DNA of 64,000 nucleotides from Quercus robur (taxonomy: Eukaryota > Streptophyta > Magnoliopsida > Fagales > Fagaceae). The DNA is taken from the NCBI RefSeq assembly GCF_932294415.1, contig NC_065543.1, forward strand, positions 325,476 through 389,475. Direction: 5' to 3'. Shown here one piece after another: positions 36,716 to 47,800 of the stretch; the stretch's first letter is position 1, and each line of letters opens with the position of its first letter. Position numbers and translations under genes: made by a program. The notes under the pieces were generated by a model. That model was not told where the DNA came from. It was given only the letters and a program-made list of their open reading frames with translations, and did not search any database.

Positions 36716-37644
36716 ACTTAGTATTTTAACACACATGGAGAGAGGGAAAGTCCAAACTTCCCTGATTGTAAGGGTTTTTGTTTTTTGTTTTTTTTTTTGG
36801 GAGGATTATTTTGATTATCTCGTGTTTTTTTTTTTTCTTTTTTCTTCTCTTAATAAGAAAGAAAGAGAGAGAAACAAGACAACAAGGGAAGCTCATCAAT
36901 TCCCTAAACCCTTGTGGCAAGAACATGAAAAAGTGTAAAAAACCCTTACTCTCATCTAATATTCAAGTTCTAAGAATGCCAAAGCATTCGAAGCATAGTG
37001 TCCCATTTTTCATGATAAGATAAACAATTTGTGCTTGAGATATCTTAAATATATGATGCTTTCACCACGCACTAATCACATGGTCTAATCCAATTTATTA
37101 ACATCAAGTGTTGAAAAATTATATATTCCTTTTCCATACCACATAGAAAGGTTAATTACCATTAAATAAAGTTAGACGGAAATACTATTTTCATCCCTAC
37201 ATTTTCACCAAATTTCTACTTTGATTCTTATTTTTTTATTTTACTGCTTTTAGTCCCCAAAATCAAAAACCGTTCTATTTTGGTCCTTACCATTAGCTTA
37301 CTAACATAAAATAGTATTAAAAAATTTATTGGCCTTTTTAAAAATTCCACGTCAGCAATTTAATTTTTAAAAAACCACATCAGATAAAAAAATTTTAAAA
37401 AAATTCTAACCTTCTTAATTAAAAAAAAAAAAGAAAAAAAAGAAAATAGTTAAATTAAAATATTTTTTTGGAAGAACACGAAGAACCCAAAACATGTGTT
37501 CATTTTCTTCCCCAACAAAGCTTGCCCAAAAAATTAAAATTCTATATTTTCTTTTCTTTTCTTGCATTTTCTTAGCAACCAAAACCCATAAATCACTCAG
37601 ATTTACAAGATAAAAAGACATGCCCATAAAAATTTACAAAACAT

Positions 37645-38046
37645 AGACCAATCAATCGAATATTGATTAATACGTAATCGATCGAACACTACTTGAAAAT
37701 GAAAACAACTCTTCTGTTTAGAAATGAAATGTTCCAAATGTTCCTGGAAATTCTTGCTCCCATTGGACCATTTGTATCTATATGCATTAGGATCCCGATT
37801 CATGGATCTCTCGGTTCGAGAAATAAAACTACGAGGATTGAACCCTTTCTTCTAGCTCTTTTTCAAATTTGATAAATGTTGGTTGATCGTATATTTCATT
37901 ATAGTTCTATGATTCAGAGTATCATTTCCTATTTGATCCCTTTGAATTCCATATTCGAAGTTGCGATCGGATCTATTCATTAAAAAGAATCGATTCAATA
38001 CATTTATTATGTACCCATAGGTGTTATATTGGATTTGAATCAGATT
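37645..38046 (-). pseudogene. ycf2: Plastid ycf2 fragment in nuclear DNA (NUPT)
   Basis: The minus strand encodes [19 protein letters not shown], then QEHLEHFIS and [14 protein letters not shown]; earlier sequence reads [20 protein letters not shown]. These match plastid Ycf2, a large plastid-encoded AAA-type protein linked to protein import. Similarity stops sharply at DWS near 37645 and at about 38046, so only about 400 bp (about 130 codons of a protein of more than 2000 residues) is present. An in-frame TAG near 37857 and a two-residue insertion (CFHFQ) show decay. It lies inside the second Mutator-like element. A mitochondrial copy of plastid DNA could be the immediate source. Confidence 0.88.
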
Positions 38047-38268
38047 GAGACACTTAACAATTACACTAAGACATTCAACAAGACTTTCTTATGCTTTAAA
38101 ACCAAACACACAAACACACAAACACAAAACTCAAAGCCGATTCATCAATAAACTACACCAAAACACAAGCCAATTCTCATTAATTTTAGATTTGGTCAGC
38201 CACTACCGATTTGAGAAAGAGAGAGAGAAGATGAGATGATAGGTGATCTGGGTCAGCCACTACCGATC

Positions 38269-38301
<33 letters not shown>

Positions 38302-38666
38302 GAGATGATAGGCGATTTGGGTTAGCCACTACCGATCTGGGTCTTTGGGTCTTCAACCATGAGATTCGGCCATGGGTCTTCAGCCATGGGTCTTTGGGTC
38401 TTCAACCATGGGATTTGGCCATGGGTCTTCAGCTATGGATTTAGAGAAGATGATAGGCCATGGGTTTTCAGTCATGAGATGGATCGGCCATGAGAGAAGA
38501 GAGAGAGCTCGGGTTTGAGATGAGAGAAGAGAGAGAGGGATTGGGTCTCCATGATTGGAATTTTAGAATGAGCGAAGAGAGAGTTTGAGATAGAAGAGAG
38601 AGTTTGAGATGAGATAATATATCGAGAGAGCTTTTGGGTCTCCGGGTTTGAGTATGAACACCCTTT

Positions 38667-39260
38667 CCAAATAACAATAAATATCAAAAAATTTAGTTAG
38701 TTGTCACACTTCAAAACAATGCTGAAAACTAGCATCTCGAGTTTCTAAAACTCAAGTTCCAAGATAAAACTCAAGTTTTTAAGTCTCGATTTGTAAGCGG
38801 ATGGGCTGGTGTGGAAAAAAATCCACGTGGAAATCGATTTTTAAAGACTTGATATCTATAAATTGCAGAAAAACGCCGCTATAGGACTTAAAAATGACAC
38901 TATAGGGCTTAAAAACGCCACTATAGGGCTCTTAGAAACTAGTATGGGTGATAACACTTATAAAATTTTTTTACAGGAAGACGCCGCTATAGGGCTTTAA
39001 AACATCACTATAGGACTTAAAAATGCCACTATAAGGGAAATTTTTTTTGCATGGAACTCGAGTCTTAAACACTCGAGATCTATGTGGTATTTTTAGTCCA
39101 AATCGTCCAGCCAAACACTTGCAAAGGGAGTTTATAAAACTCGGGTTTTAATATGGATCTCGAGTTTCTAAAACTCAAGATGCTATTTTTTTTTAAAATC
39201 TTTGAAACGTTGCCTAACTTACTACTTTGAATCCCTATTAACAGCTATTTTGCACATTCT
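38667..39260. repeat. CTCGAG-rich inverted-repeat unit, copy 2
   Basis: Shares with copy 1 the start (AATAACAATAAATATC) and the block GAAAACTAGCATCTCGAGTT, inverted on the right as CTCAAGATGCTATTTTT. The middle is replaced by tandem GCCACTATAGGG-type repeats. Confidence 0.6.
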
Positions 39261-39521
39261 CTCATTGTTTTTGGGTTGTGTTTGATTTCTCAAAAAGCTT
39301 TAGGTTCATGGAAGATAAACTTAGAAATAAAAAACTTTTAGGTTTGTGTTATTGTTAAAGATAAACTAGATCTCAAAATTTTTTTTTTGGTGTGTTTAAT
39401 TCTGTTTTTTATTTTCTTTTATTTAGTTAAAATTAATAAATTATTTTTAAAAAAAATTTATGTTGACGTGGAAATTTTAACTGTCAAATAAATTTTTTTA
39501 TTATTATTATTATTATTTTAA

Positions 39522-39700
39522 GAGAAATGATATATTTTTATAATATTTTTATAACAAATTCCAAGTAACAAGTTGTTACTTGTTGTTATTGTTGGGTTAA
39601 AAAAGTAATCTCAGTGCTAAATTCAAATTTGAACTAATAACAACTAACACCCATGATTTGTTGTGAAAATGTAAAAATACTATGGACGTAGCACTTTTCT
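39522..39700. mobile_element. hAT-like MITE (179 bp) in the Mutator-like element
   Basis: Flanked by the 8-bp duplication TATTTTAA (39514-39521 and 39701-39708). Ends are weak inverted repeats (GAGAAATGATA on the left; AGAAAAGTGCTA is the right end reversed). It interrupts the right terminal repeat of the Mutator-like element and is therefore younger. Confidence 0.7.
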
Positions 39701-40043
39701 TATTTTAATAGCCACATCAACTTTTTATGTGCCAACAATACACTCCCTTTGTCACATAGACTATTTTTCGTTAGTGAGCCAACCATAGAGATCAAAATCG
39801 AACGATTTTTTATTTTAGGAACTAAAAATAGTAAAATAAAAAAATAGAGACCAAAGTAGAAATGAGGTGAGAATATAGAAAAAAAGAAAATAGTATTTCC
39901 GCCATAAAGTTAACTTGACTGATTCTAAAGATAAGGTCATTGAAACAGAGGTGAGTTTCATGGCGTACGTAGGCATACCAAACATTTCTTGAGACTAATT
40001 ATCATGGATGAATGATGATACTTACTGGGCCCATGGTGATGTT

Positions 40044-40285
40044 GATCTTCACACAATTTATCACTTAATTCATCATGACTTAGTCTCTTTCTCTCCGGTT
40101 ATTTAAGTTGACGACCAACTGCAACAAATTCTTTTGGTGGAGGTATCAACTACACAAGAATTTTGATCTTCACACAATTTATCACTTAATTCATCATGAC
40201 TTAGTCTTTTTCTCTCCGGTTATTTAAGTTTACGACCAACTGCAACAAATTCTTTTGGTGGAGGTATCAACTACACAAGAATTTT
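40044..40285. repeat. Tandem duplication of 121 bp
   Basis: Two near-identical units (40044-40164 and 40165-40285) each begin GATCTTCACACAATTTATC and end CACAAGAATTTT. I count only two or three differences. A recent local duplication. Confidence 0.9.
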
Positions 40286-42157
40286 CTCAAACAGTTTGAA
40301 AACTAAACAAAGGCTAACAAATTTACACCAGGATATACTTGAACGTATTTGGGCATAAGGTAGAGATCTTTACTTAAATATTAAGTAAATAATATTTATA
40401 TGATTTTTAATTTATTTGTTTCATTTTAATTATAGTTATATTGCCTTTTTTGATACAAAATTACTAAGTTTTTGTATTCTAGCTAGTTCCACTAACAATT
40501 CCTTTTTTGAATTGATAATATGGAAATTTCACTTAATTTCTCTTATGACGCAGTTGATATTAACTAGGATTTCATTAATTTTAATTTTAAAAAATTTCTT
40601 TCTGTAGGCACATTTTAAACAAGTATTGTGAGTAATTTTTGATAAGCAATACTGAAAAATGATCCAGCCCTTTATATATTTTGTACGTTAATTGGAGTAT
40701 TTTCATTTTTTGATAAACTCTTTTTTTTTGGTAAATTTTTTAGTTTTGTAAATAAATCTAAATAATCAATATCAAAATAAATATCATAGTTGAGAAAACA
40801 TTCAAGATTAAGACAATATTTTTTCAAACTATCATTGTCTAGATTTTAATTTTTCAATAATAATTAAAGTTGAAAGGAGATCTAGAGCAGTCAAACACCA
40901 TACATTGATTAATAAGCAACTCCAAAGAAAAAAAAAGAGTGAGAAAAAAAAATCTGGAGAGTAGCAAGGTGAGCAGTGAGCTAGGGAAAAAAAAAAAGGT
41001 TTTGATGTCTACATAAATGAGGAGACGTGAAACTGTGGTTTTTTCATTTTTCTTTTGGTTGTAGTTGTTTTAAGAGATAGTCACAGCCTCTCTCTTAGCA
41101 ATGTTGGATTTCAGTAATGAATTTGATTGGAAAATTATTAATTCTTATTTTAATTTTAATAGAGAAAAAAAAAAGGGAAGAGTTTGTTTACCTTTCATTA
41201 AATTTTTTTTTTGGGAGATTGAAAATTTTTACACTTTTAAATTGCTACAAATAATGTAAAACACATTAATAGAGTGCACACAATTCAAAGGGAATATAAT
41301 TTTTATTGACTAAAAGTTTTGGACCTTAATTAAAATTATTGCACTGAGAAACAAATAAACAGTTCACTGTATTGGCCAATAAAAAGGCCTTAATTCTTTT
41401 TTTTTTTTTTTTTTTGCTAGGTGAGAGGCAGTACTATTTTTATTTATTTTTATATTAAGCTGTAAGTAAGATGGATATAGTATACTTTATTGTTAATAAT
41501 AGAGGGCCTTTATTTTATATGGGGCCTTATTCCATTGCCCAATTTCCTAATGGTTGAGCCACCACAATTAAATGCTTTGATATTTTATCTTTAAAGACCA
41601 AAAATATTTGATTTTAGTGAAAAATAAAAGTAACAAATTTTATGGGGACAAAATTAAATATTAAAATCAATGGCTTTGGCCCTAGATAGAGGTGAGCTAT
41701 ATAGCCCATTGGTGATTGGATGGTGCTTAGTAAGTTGATCTTTCTATTTTTTATATAATTTTTTATTGCAAAAGTGCAAGTTCATTTATGAAACAAAATT
41801 TAGAAAGATACAAAAAAAAAAAAAAAATGTATTTGATACTCCTATTAGTGATTTTTAGTTAGTTGAATTGGTAAAGTCTCTTATCATTGAATAAGAGATT
41901 TGGAGTTTAAAACATGCTGACACAAAAAAATCAATTTTAAATTTGGTAACTTTAGCCAAAAATTATCATTAAAAAAAGTATCTATTCCAAATACCTTTCT
42001 CCAATGCTTCCTTGCATCTTCATGACCCATGGCTTCAATTTTATGTGAATTTTCATCTAGCAACACTAGTCCAAATCCTATTGGCACTAAAAATAATTAA
42101 TTGATATTTTAGTTTGATGATAAAAAATAATCATCATCAAACGAACGTTTTATAAGT
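40286..42157. other. Intergenic, no gene seen
   Basis: AT-rich, many poly-A/T tracts. The minus-strand ORF 41884-42087 has no recognisable product. Confidence 0.5.
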
Positions 42158-42245
42158 TGCAAATGTAACAACAAGGATACAACTCCTTAACTTAAATAAA
42201 TCATTAAACTTTTAGAAAATATTTAAATTCTATTATATCTAAAAA
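42158..42245 (+). repeat. Relic of MLO intron 3
   Basis: The run with AAGGATACAACTCCTTAACTT, then AATCATTAAACTTTTAGAAA, matches intron 3 of MLO-A (about 26682-26740) and MLO-B (about 46848-46890). No neighbouring exon was found. It points to an additional, largely erased MLO duplication. Confidence 0.6.
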
Positions 42246-42868
42246 ATAAATAAATAAAAATTAAGTCATGTTAAAGCGAGGAAGGATTCAAAAGGATGGT
42301 GTAGACAATGGATAGAATCATGTAACGTTTGCAATCAGTAACTTACTAAAAAAGCCCTAAGGTTTTTGGTAATTCCATTTTTTAGGGATTCCTTGGGTCT
42401 ATATATAAAGTAGGGAGGTTTCATATCTATGTATGGTCGGTAAGGTAGGGTGTTCAAAGATTAGGAAACAACTCGTTAGAAAAGCAAACAAGGACAAGAA
42501 TGGGACAAATGCACTGAATTTAACTTGAGCTAATAAAGTAGAAACGATGTTATTTATATTTAAGGAAAATTAAATTCAACTATACAATTTATTGGTCAAT
42601 GTAACTGCATATTTGAATTTAATTTACTGCATCGAACAACATCTAAAGTTTGTGCTTTTCATTAAATAAAATGTTTGTGGGGGTGTAAAAAGGGGAAGAT
42701 TTTGGGAGTTAAAAATGAAGTGTGAATTAAGAACACTTGTGTATTACAATATTATTTATTTATATTGAGAAACATGTCCTTTTGCAGATTGAAATGAATA
42801 TTAGAGTGTAACCGGGAAGAATCTGGTTTCTATGTGTATGTTGTTTTGTCGTACAATCATATATAATT

Positions 42869-42902
<34 letters not shown>

Positions 42903-44871
42903 TCGCACTAAATATATTAAAACAGCTAGCTAGCACTCTTTTGTTTTAACGATGCTCTTATATATTAAAATAAAAATTGGAAGATCATTGATGCGTTCAT
43001 ACGATCCGATAAATTTTTTAATATAATTAAACATATGGATACAAAGTCAATTACTTCATAATAAAGAAAATGGAAAAACGAGTAAAAAGGAAACACAAAG
43101 TGTAGACTGTGTAGGCATCATTAAATTAATGTTGGCGTTCGTGTTTAATGTTTATGTTCGTATATGAATACGCATTCCTTTTTCGAATGAGAGAGAGAGA
43201 GAGAGAGAGAGAGGTGAGAACGTGACAGACGGAAAAGTTGGAAACAGATCAGATCCTTCTGATGATAATTGACAATAATTTCTCCGCGTTTCCATTCCGG
43301 TGTCCACTTTCCTTTTATTTATTTATTTTGTTTATTCCTTATTCAAACAAACGTACAGATTTTTACGTTAAAGAATATATGAAATGAATATGGTACGCGT
43401 TCTTTTCTGTCTTTTTTATTTTTTATTTTTTATTATTATTTAAAATATAAACCTAATCCTAATGGGATTTCTTTCTCCTTCCTTCCCCATCATCACGATG
43501 CTGAATGCTGATGATGCCTAATAATGCCTTTGCAATTTGCATACACTCCCCGTGTTTCATTGCTGGTAATTGGTAACTTTAGATTTGAGGATTTTTTCGC
43601 CATTTAGCATTATTTTAGCAACAATTTCATTAGTTAGCATGTTCTTAAACATTTTAGTAAACTAGCATCTCTAGTTTCTTAGGCTTAATTTCAATGAAGA
43701 AACTTAAGTTTCACACACTCGATTTTGATACTTTGAAAGGTTGATGTGGAAATTTTTATACGCGTAGAACTTGAGTCTTAGAAACTCGAGTCCTATTTTT
43801 TTAGTTTTACATTTTTGAGAAACAGAGAAGAAGAAAGAAGAAAGAAGAAAGAAGAAAAAGAAGAGGAGACCCATACCCACGGCAAAACCAAACCCACCCC
43901 GTGAAGCCACCTACAAAAACCAAACCCACCCACTTCTTCTCATCTCAGTGGCGAATCGATGATGGATCTCCCGATTGGGAAGGTGGATGTTCTTCTTGGT
44001 GTTAGTTTGTGTTTGCTTTCTCTTTTTCTCCAAATCTCACTTTTTTAAAAAAAAAAATTCTAAGAGCCACTCTGCTGAGATCATAATTTTTGGGTTAGAG
44101 AAGAAGAAGGAAGAAGGAAGAGAAGAGTGGATTTCCCAGTTTTGATCTTGGATTTTTCAAAGCAAGAATTCGAATATTAGGATCTCAAGTTTTACGTGGA
44201 TTTTAAATTCACCTTAACTCTGCAAACACATGGAACTTAAGTTTCTAAGACTTAAGGTGTTACAGTGAATGAATCTAAAAAACTCGAGATGTTAATTTTC
44301 TAAATAGTTTAAAAACGTTACTAATTAACGAAATTGTTAGCAAAATTACGTTATTTTTGCAAAAAAAAATTCTATGTTAGAAGTAGTCAAAAAAAGAAAA
44401 AAAAAATTCTTTTGAGAGTTTGGTGAGATTCATGCTTACTTGTTATTAGGAGCGGCGTGGGTGTGGGACCCCACAGTTGGTAACATATATTAACATAACA
44501 CGTGCTGTTGTGTTGGGTCGACCCAGTTTTTCATATATTTGGAGTTGATGTTCGCACTGATTAGCGCTCGGTCTCGGTCAGCATATTTTAAGCTTTAGCC
44601 TTTATTCCCATAAATTTTGACATTTAATTTTCTTTTTGGCCCATAAGGTTTTCCTAAAATGGCAGTGGCAGCTTGATAATCCCACCAGCTGCTTTACAGC
44701 TCCTCCATCCCACTCTTCTGATTATGATTCTATTCTCTTAATACCATTTTCTTGTTACAAAGAAAAGAATTATTTGTAGGAGAGAAAAGAGTGAGAGTAC
44801 TGCACTACATCATAATTTTTGGTTAATTAGATATTAGGCAGAGATAGAGACAGAGACAGAGACAGAGAAAG
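42246..44871 (+). promoter_or_regulatory. Upstream and promoter region of MLO-B
   Basis: From 42906 the sequence aligns with the MLO-A promoter, preceded by an AT dinucleotide tract (about 42872-42900). A GA microsatellite lies at about 43191-43213. The alignment is broken by MLO-B-specific sequence at about 43306-44380, which contains an inverted-repeat unit. A GA-rich leader precedes the ATG at 44872. Confidence 0.5.
43590..44362. repeat. CTCGAG-rich inverted-repeat unit, copy 3, in the MLO-B promoter
   Basis: The left block TTTTAGCAACAATTTCATTA is inverted at the right end (reverse complement TTTTGCTAACAATTTCGTTA). Inside are the CTAGCATCTCTAGTTTCTTA and AACTCGAGATGTTAATTTTC blocks of the same family as at 28.1 and 38.7 kb, plus AGAAG microsatellite. 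It is absent from the MLO-A promoter. Confidence 0.55.
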
Positions 44872-47800
44872 ATGGCAGCTGAAGAAGGTCCAACTTTGGA
44901 GTACACCCCAACGTGGGTTGTTGCTGTGGTGTGCAGTGTTATCGTCGCCATCTCTCTCGCCGTCGAACGTCTCCTTCACTACACTGGCAAGGCATGTCAA
45001 TCTCTTCTCTTTTCTGCATCCATCGTATCATTTCTATTTCCTTATTAGTCTTAGTCTTAGACTACTTGGTAAACGTACTGATCATCATTAATTATTTATA
45101 TAATGAATACTCTCTCTCTCTTTTGCAGTATCTCAAGAAAAAGAACCAGAAGCCTCTCTATCAAGCCTTACAGAAGATCAAAGAAGGTCACCAGTACTCT
45201 CCACTTTCTCTCTCTCTATTACATGCATATATATATACACACACACACATACATATAGAGTTGGATATATTCTGGGTGTGCCTGATCATATCATTTTATG
45301 GTGTGAATGAATGCAGAGTTGATGTTGTTGGGGTTCATATCACTGCTACTCACAGTGTTCCAAGCACGGATTGCCAAAATTTGCATACCCGAGAACTTAG
45401 CCAATAAGTGGTTGCCTTGTAAAACAGATGCATCTTCTTCTTCTACTACTACCCATTTCCAAACCTTGTTCACTTCTTTTATTCCCCGTCGCCTCCTCGC
45501 CGAGGAAACAACTACTTCCACCGGTTATTGTGCTGAGGAGGTACTTAAAAAACTTTTTCTTCGTCTAAATTTTGGAACTTAACCGCAATCAGTGCTTCTA
45601 TCCATATTACTATTTTGGCTATTGGTGATTGATTAATGGGGTTTTCTAGTTATTTTTATCAAAGTTGATACGAATATATCACAAGGAATCAATTTTTAGT
45701 GGAGTTAATTGACTTTATCAACGCACCAAACAATTTTTGTATTTTAGTTTGTTGTTTGTAGTGTATTGAGTACTGTTTATTGTGGGGGGGGGGGGGGGGA
45801 CAAGGGCCCATATGAATTCTTTTTTTTAAAGCAAACTACAGATAACCATTTTAATCATGACCTGACTTGGAATAATATTTAATTTTTGAAGTCTTAAAAA
45901 AACAAATATATTATTGATTGGTGGAATCTTTCAGTCAGACTTCTCAAAGCACATGCATAGGTTGCAAATGCATGTGCTCTTCATATCTACATATTTGTTA
46001 AATCAACGTGCAGGGTGGATTGTTTGAAATGTTACATGTTTGGAATCCTACATTTGACTTTTGACTTTCTACTTTCATGATTTCTATAAGTTGTTGTTTC
46101 TATCATCTTAGTTCAATCCGATTTTGAAACATAAAGGATCACTTTGATTGGATTGACACTTTACTCCCTCTCTCATTTCTGCAAGACAAAATTTACATTA
46201 TCTTTTTGGTCTGGATGATTTTACAGAAAAAAAAAAGTTATTATCACATTTGCCATCAATGATCTTCATATTAGGTGCAGAATTAGAACATGTTATAATC
46301 CCCAGTATGGTTAATCAACTTAACCTGGTATAAATAAGAAGATTTGAGAACCAAGGTTCTTAATGCTCATGTTTTAAATACTCCCAAGCATATTTGTTTG
46401 CTGTTTTAGGGCTTTCCCTGTCTTCCTGGTCACTTACTTCAGATTTCATAGTAAAAAGACTAAGAACTTGGAGATTCAGCTATTATGAAATCAGCCTCCT
46501 GGGGCAGGATGGTTAATGTGCTCATGTGAGTTCTAGCTTTAAAACATTCAAGTTAAGTCTGTAAAAATCAAACACCAGAAGATAAAGCAATGCAATTGTT
46601 TATAGGTAAAGGACACATATAATCAATGTGATCATTTTTTTTATTTTTTTTATGCTGAGAATAATCAAGTGATCATTAAAAGAGAGTAAATTGCACTAGA
46701 TAGCTTGTCCTGAATTACCTTCTTTTTCCTGTATAATAGAAAGATACAACTGCGCATAAGTAAATTGAACTTAGCTTCTATATATATGAGTCTTTCTTAC
46801 CTGATGAAGCACCAAAGTTCTTCTGATAGGCATTGCCAATGTAACAGCAAGGATACAACTCCTTAAATAAATCATTGAACTTTCAGAAAATATTGAGGTT
46901 CTAGTCATGGATAAGATTTCAAGCAGATATGTTTGACTGATTATTTTGGATATGACTTCACAAACTCTTACTAGCCAGGGTGCGTTTTCAGAGTAAATTC
47001 TAAATTACCTTAGATAAGCATCCCATATGTTCCAATTGAAGACTTTTATTGTGTTCCAAAGAGCCAAAAAGGTTTTTCTAAAAAGTTGGTCGTTTAATCT
47101 TTGGAGTGATTATTTTTTCAACTAATTCCTGCAATTGCTAGTTATACCTTCAGTACCCTTATATGATACACCAGATAGCCTTAGAGCAATATGACCTGAG
47201 GTGATTGTTAATAGCAGAGTTCTCACCAAAGCAGTGAAAAAGAATTGCAGAGTATACATGCCCCTTTGAGGCTATAGGACATTAATTACTGTTCCTTATT
47301 GTTAGCAGTTTCTTTTCTTTTTCTGTTCTTTTCTTCTCCTTCTTTTTCCTTCTTTTGAATTGTCTTTGTGTATTATAGACTCTTGTTCAATCTTCTGCAA
47401 TAGCTAAATCTTACTGGTAGGAAGCCCGTATTACAAAATTGTCAGCTAATGTTAAATTGTTAATATAAACAAAATATTTTTACTCTTCACTGTTTGAAAT
47501 TGAATAGATCAACATCTTCTAGTGTAGACAGAATTATGTAATTTTTTTTCCCAGTTGAGACCCATGTGGGTTATAACTTATAAGCATGCATAACTGAACT
47601 CAGCATCGTATAAAGTTATTAAGGTCTTCAAAGAATGCTCTAGGAATGCAATCAAAATCTAATTTGTTAACTAAGGTTGCACATGTGCTTATGAATTGAA
47701 ATATCTTATTATTTTTTTGCTTTCTTTACATCATTTTTTCAGGGAAAGGTCCCACTGTTATCTCTTACTGCACTGCATCATCTTCACATATTTATCTTTG

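Larger units (their letters stand above)
37175..39903. mobile_element. Mutator-like element between the MLO genes (2729 bp)
   Basis: Flanked by the 9-bp duplication ATAAAGTTA (37166-37174 and 39904-39912). Left end GACGGAAATACTATTTTC; the right end reversed is GGCGGAAATACTATTTTC. The undisrupted site is seen at about 15633-15641 in the other duplication copy. It has no transposase. The interior carries a plastid ycf2 piece, GA-rich and CCATGGGTCTTCAGC-type short repeats (about 38340-38480), a CTCGAG-rich unit and tandem AACGCCACTATAGGGCTT-type repeats (38870-39040). Confidence 0.88.
36595..40060. repeat. MLO upstream segmental duplication, copy 2
   Basis: Matches 15256-16130 in order: AAGCTTGGGCCTAAAAA at about 36618, AACAAGGGAAGCTCATCAAT at about 36880, ATATATTCCTTTTCCATACC at about 37122, then after the Mutator-like element GTTAACTTGACT at 39909 and CATTTCTTGAGACTAA at about 39984. 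It is interrupted by 37175-39903. A T tract of more than 40 bases lies at about 36669-36711. Confidence 0.75.

Noticed and set aside
43704..43910. Hydrophobic minus-strand ORF starting MASRGGFGFAVGMG
   Set aside because: The Phe run comes from an AGAAG microsatellite in a repeat unit; no homologue recognised.
44913..45407. Long plus-strand ORF over MLO-B exons 1-3
   Set aside because: It is a different frame that runs through introns 1 and 2; the exon model in the correct frame explains the sequence.
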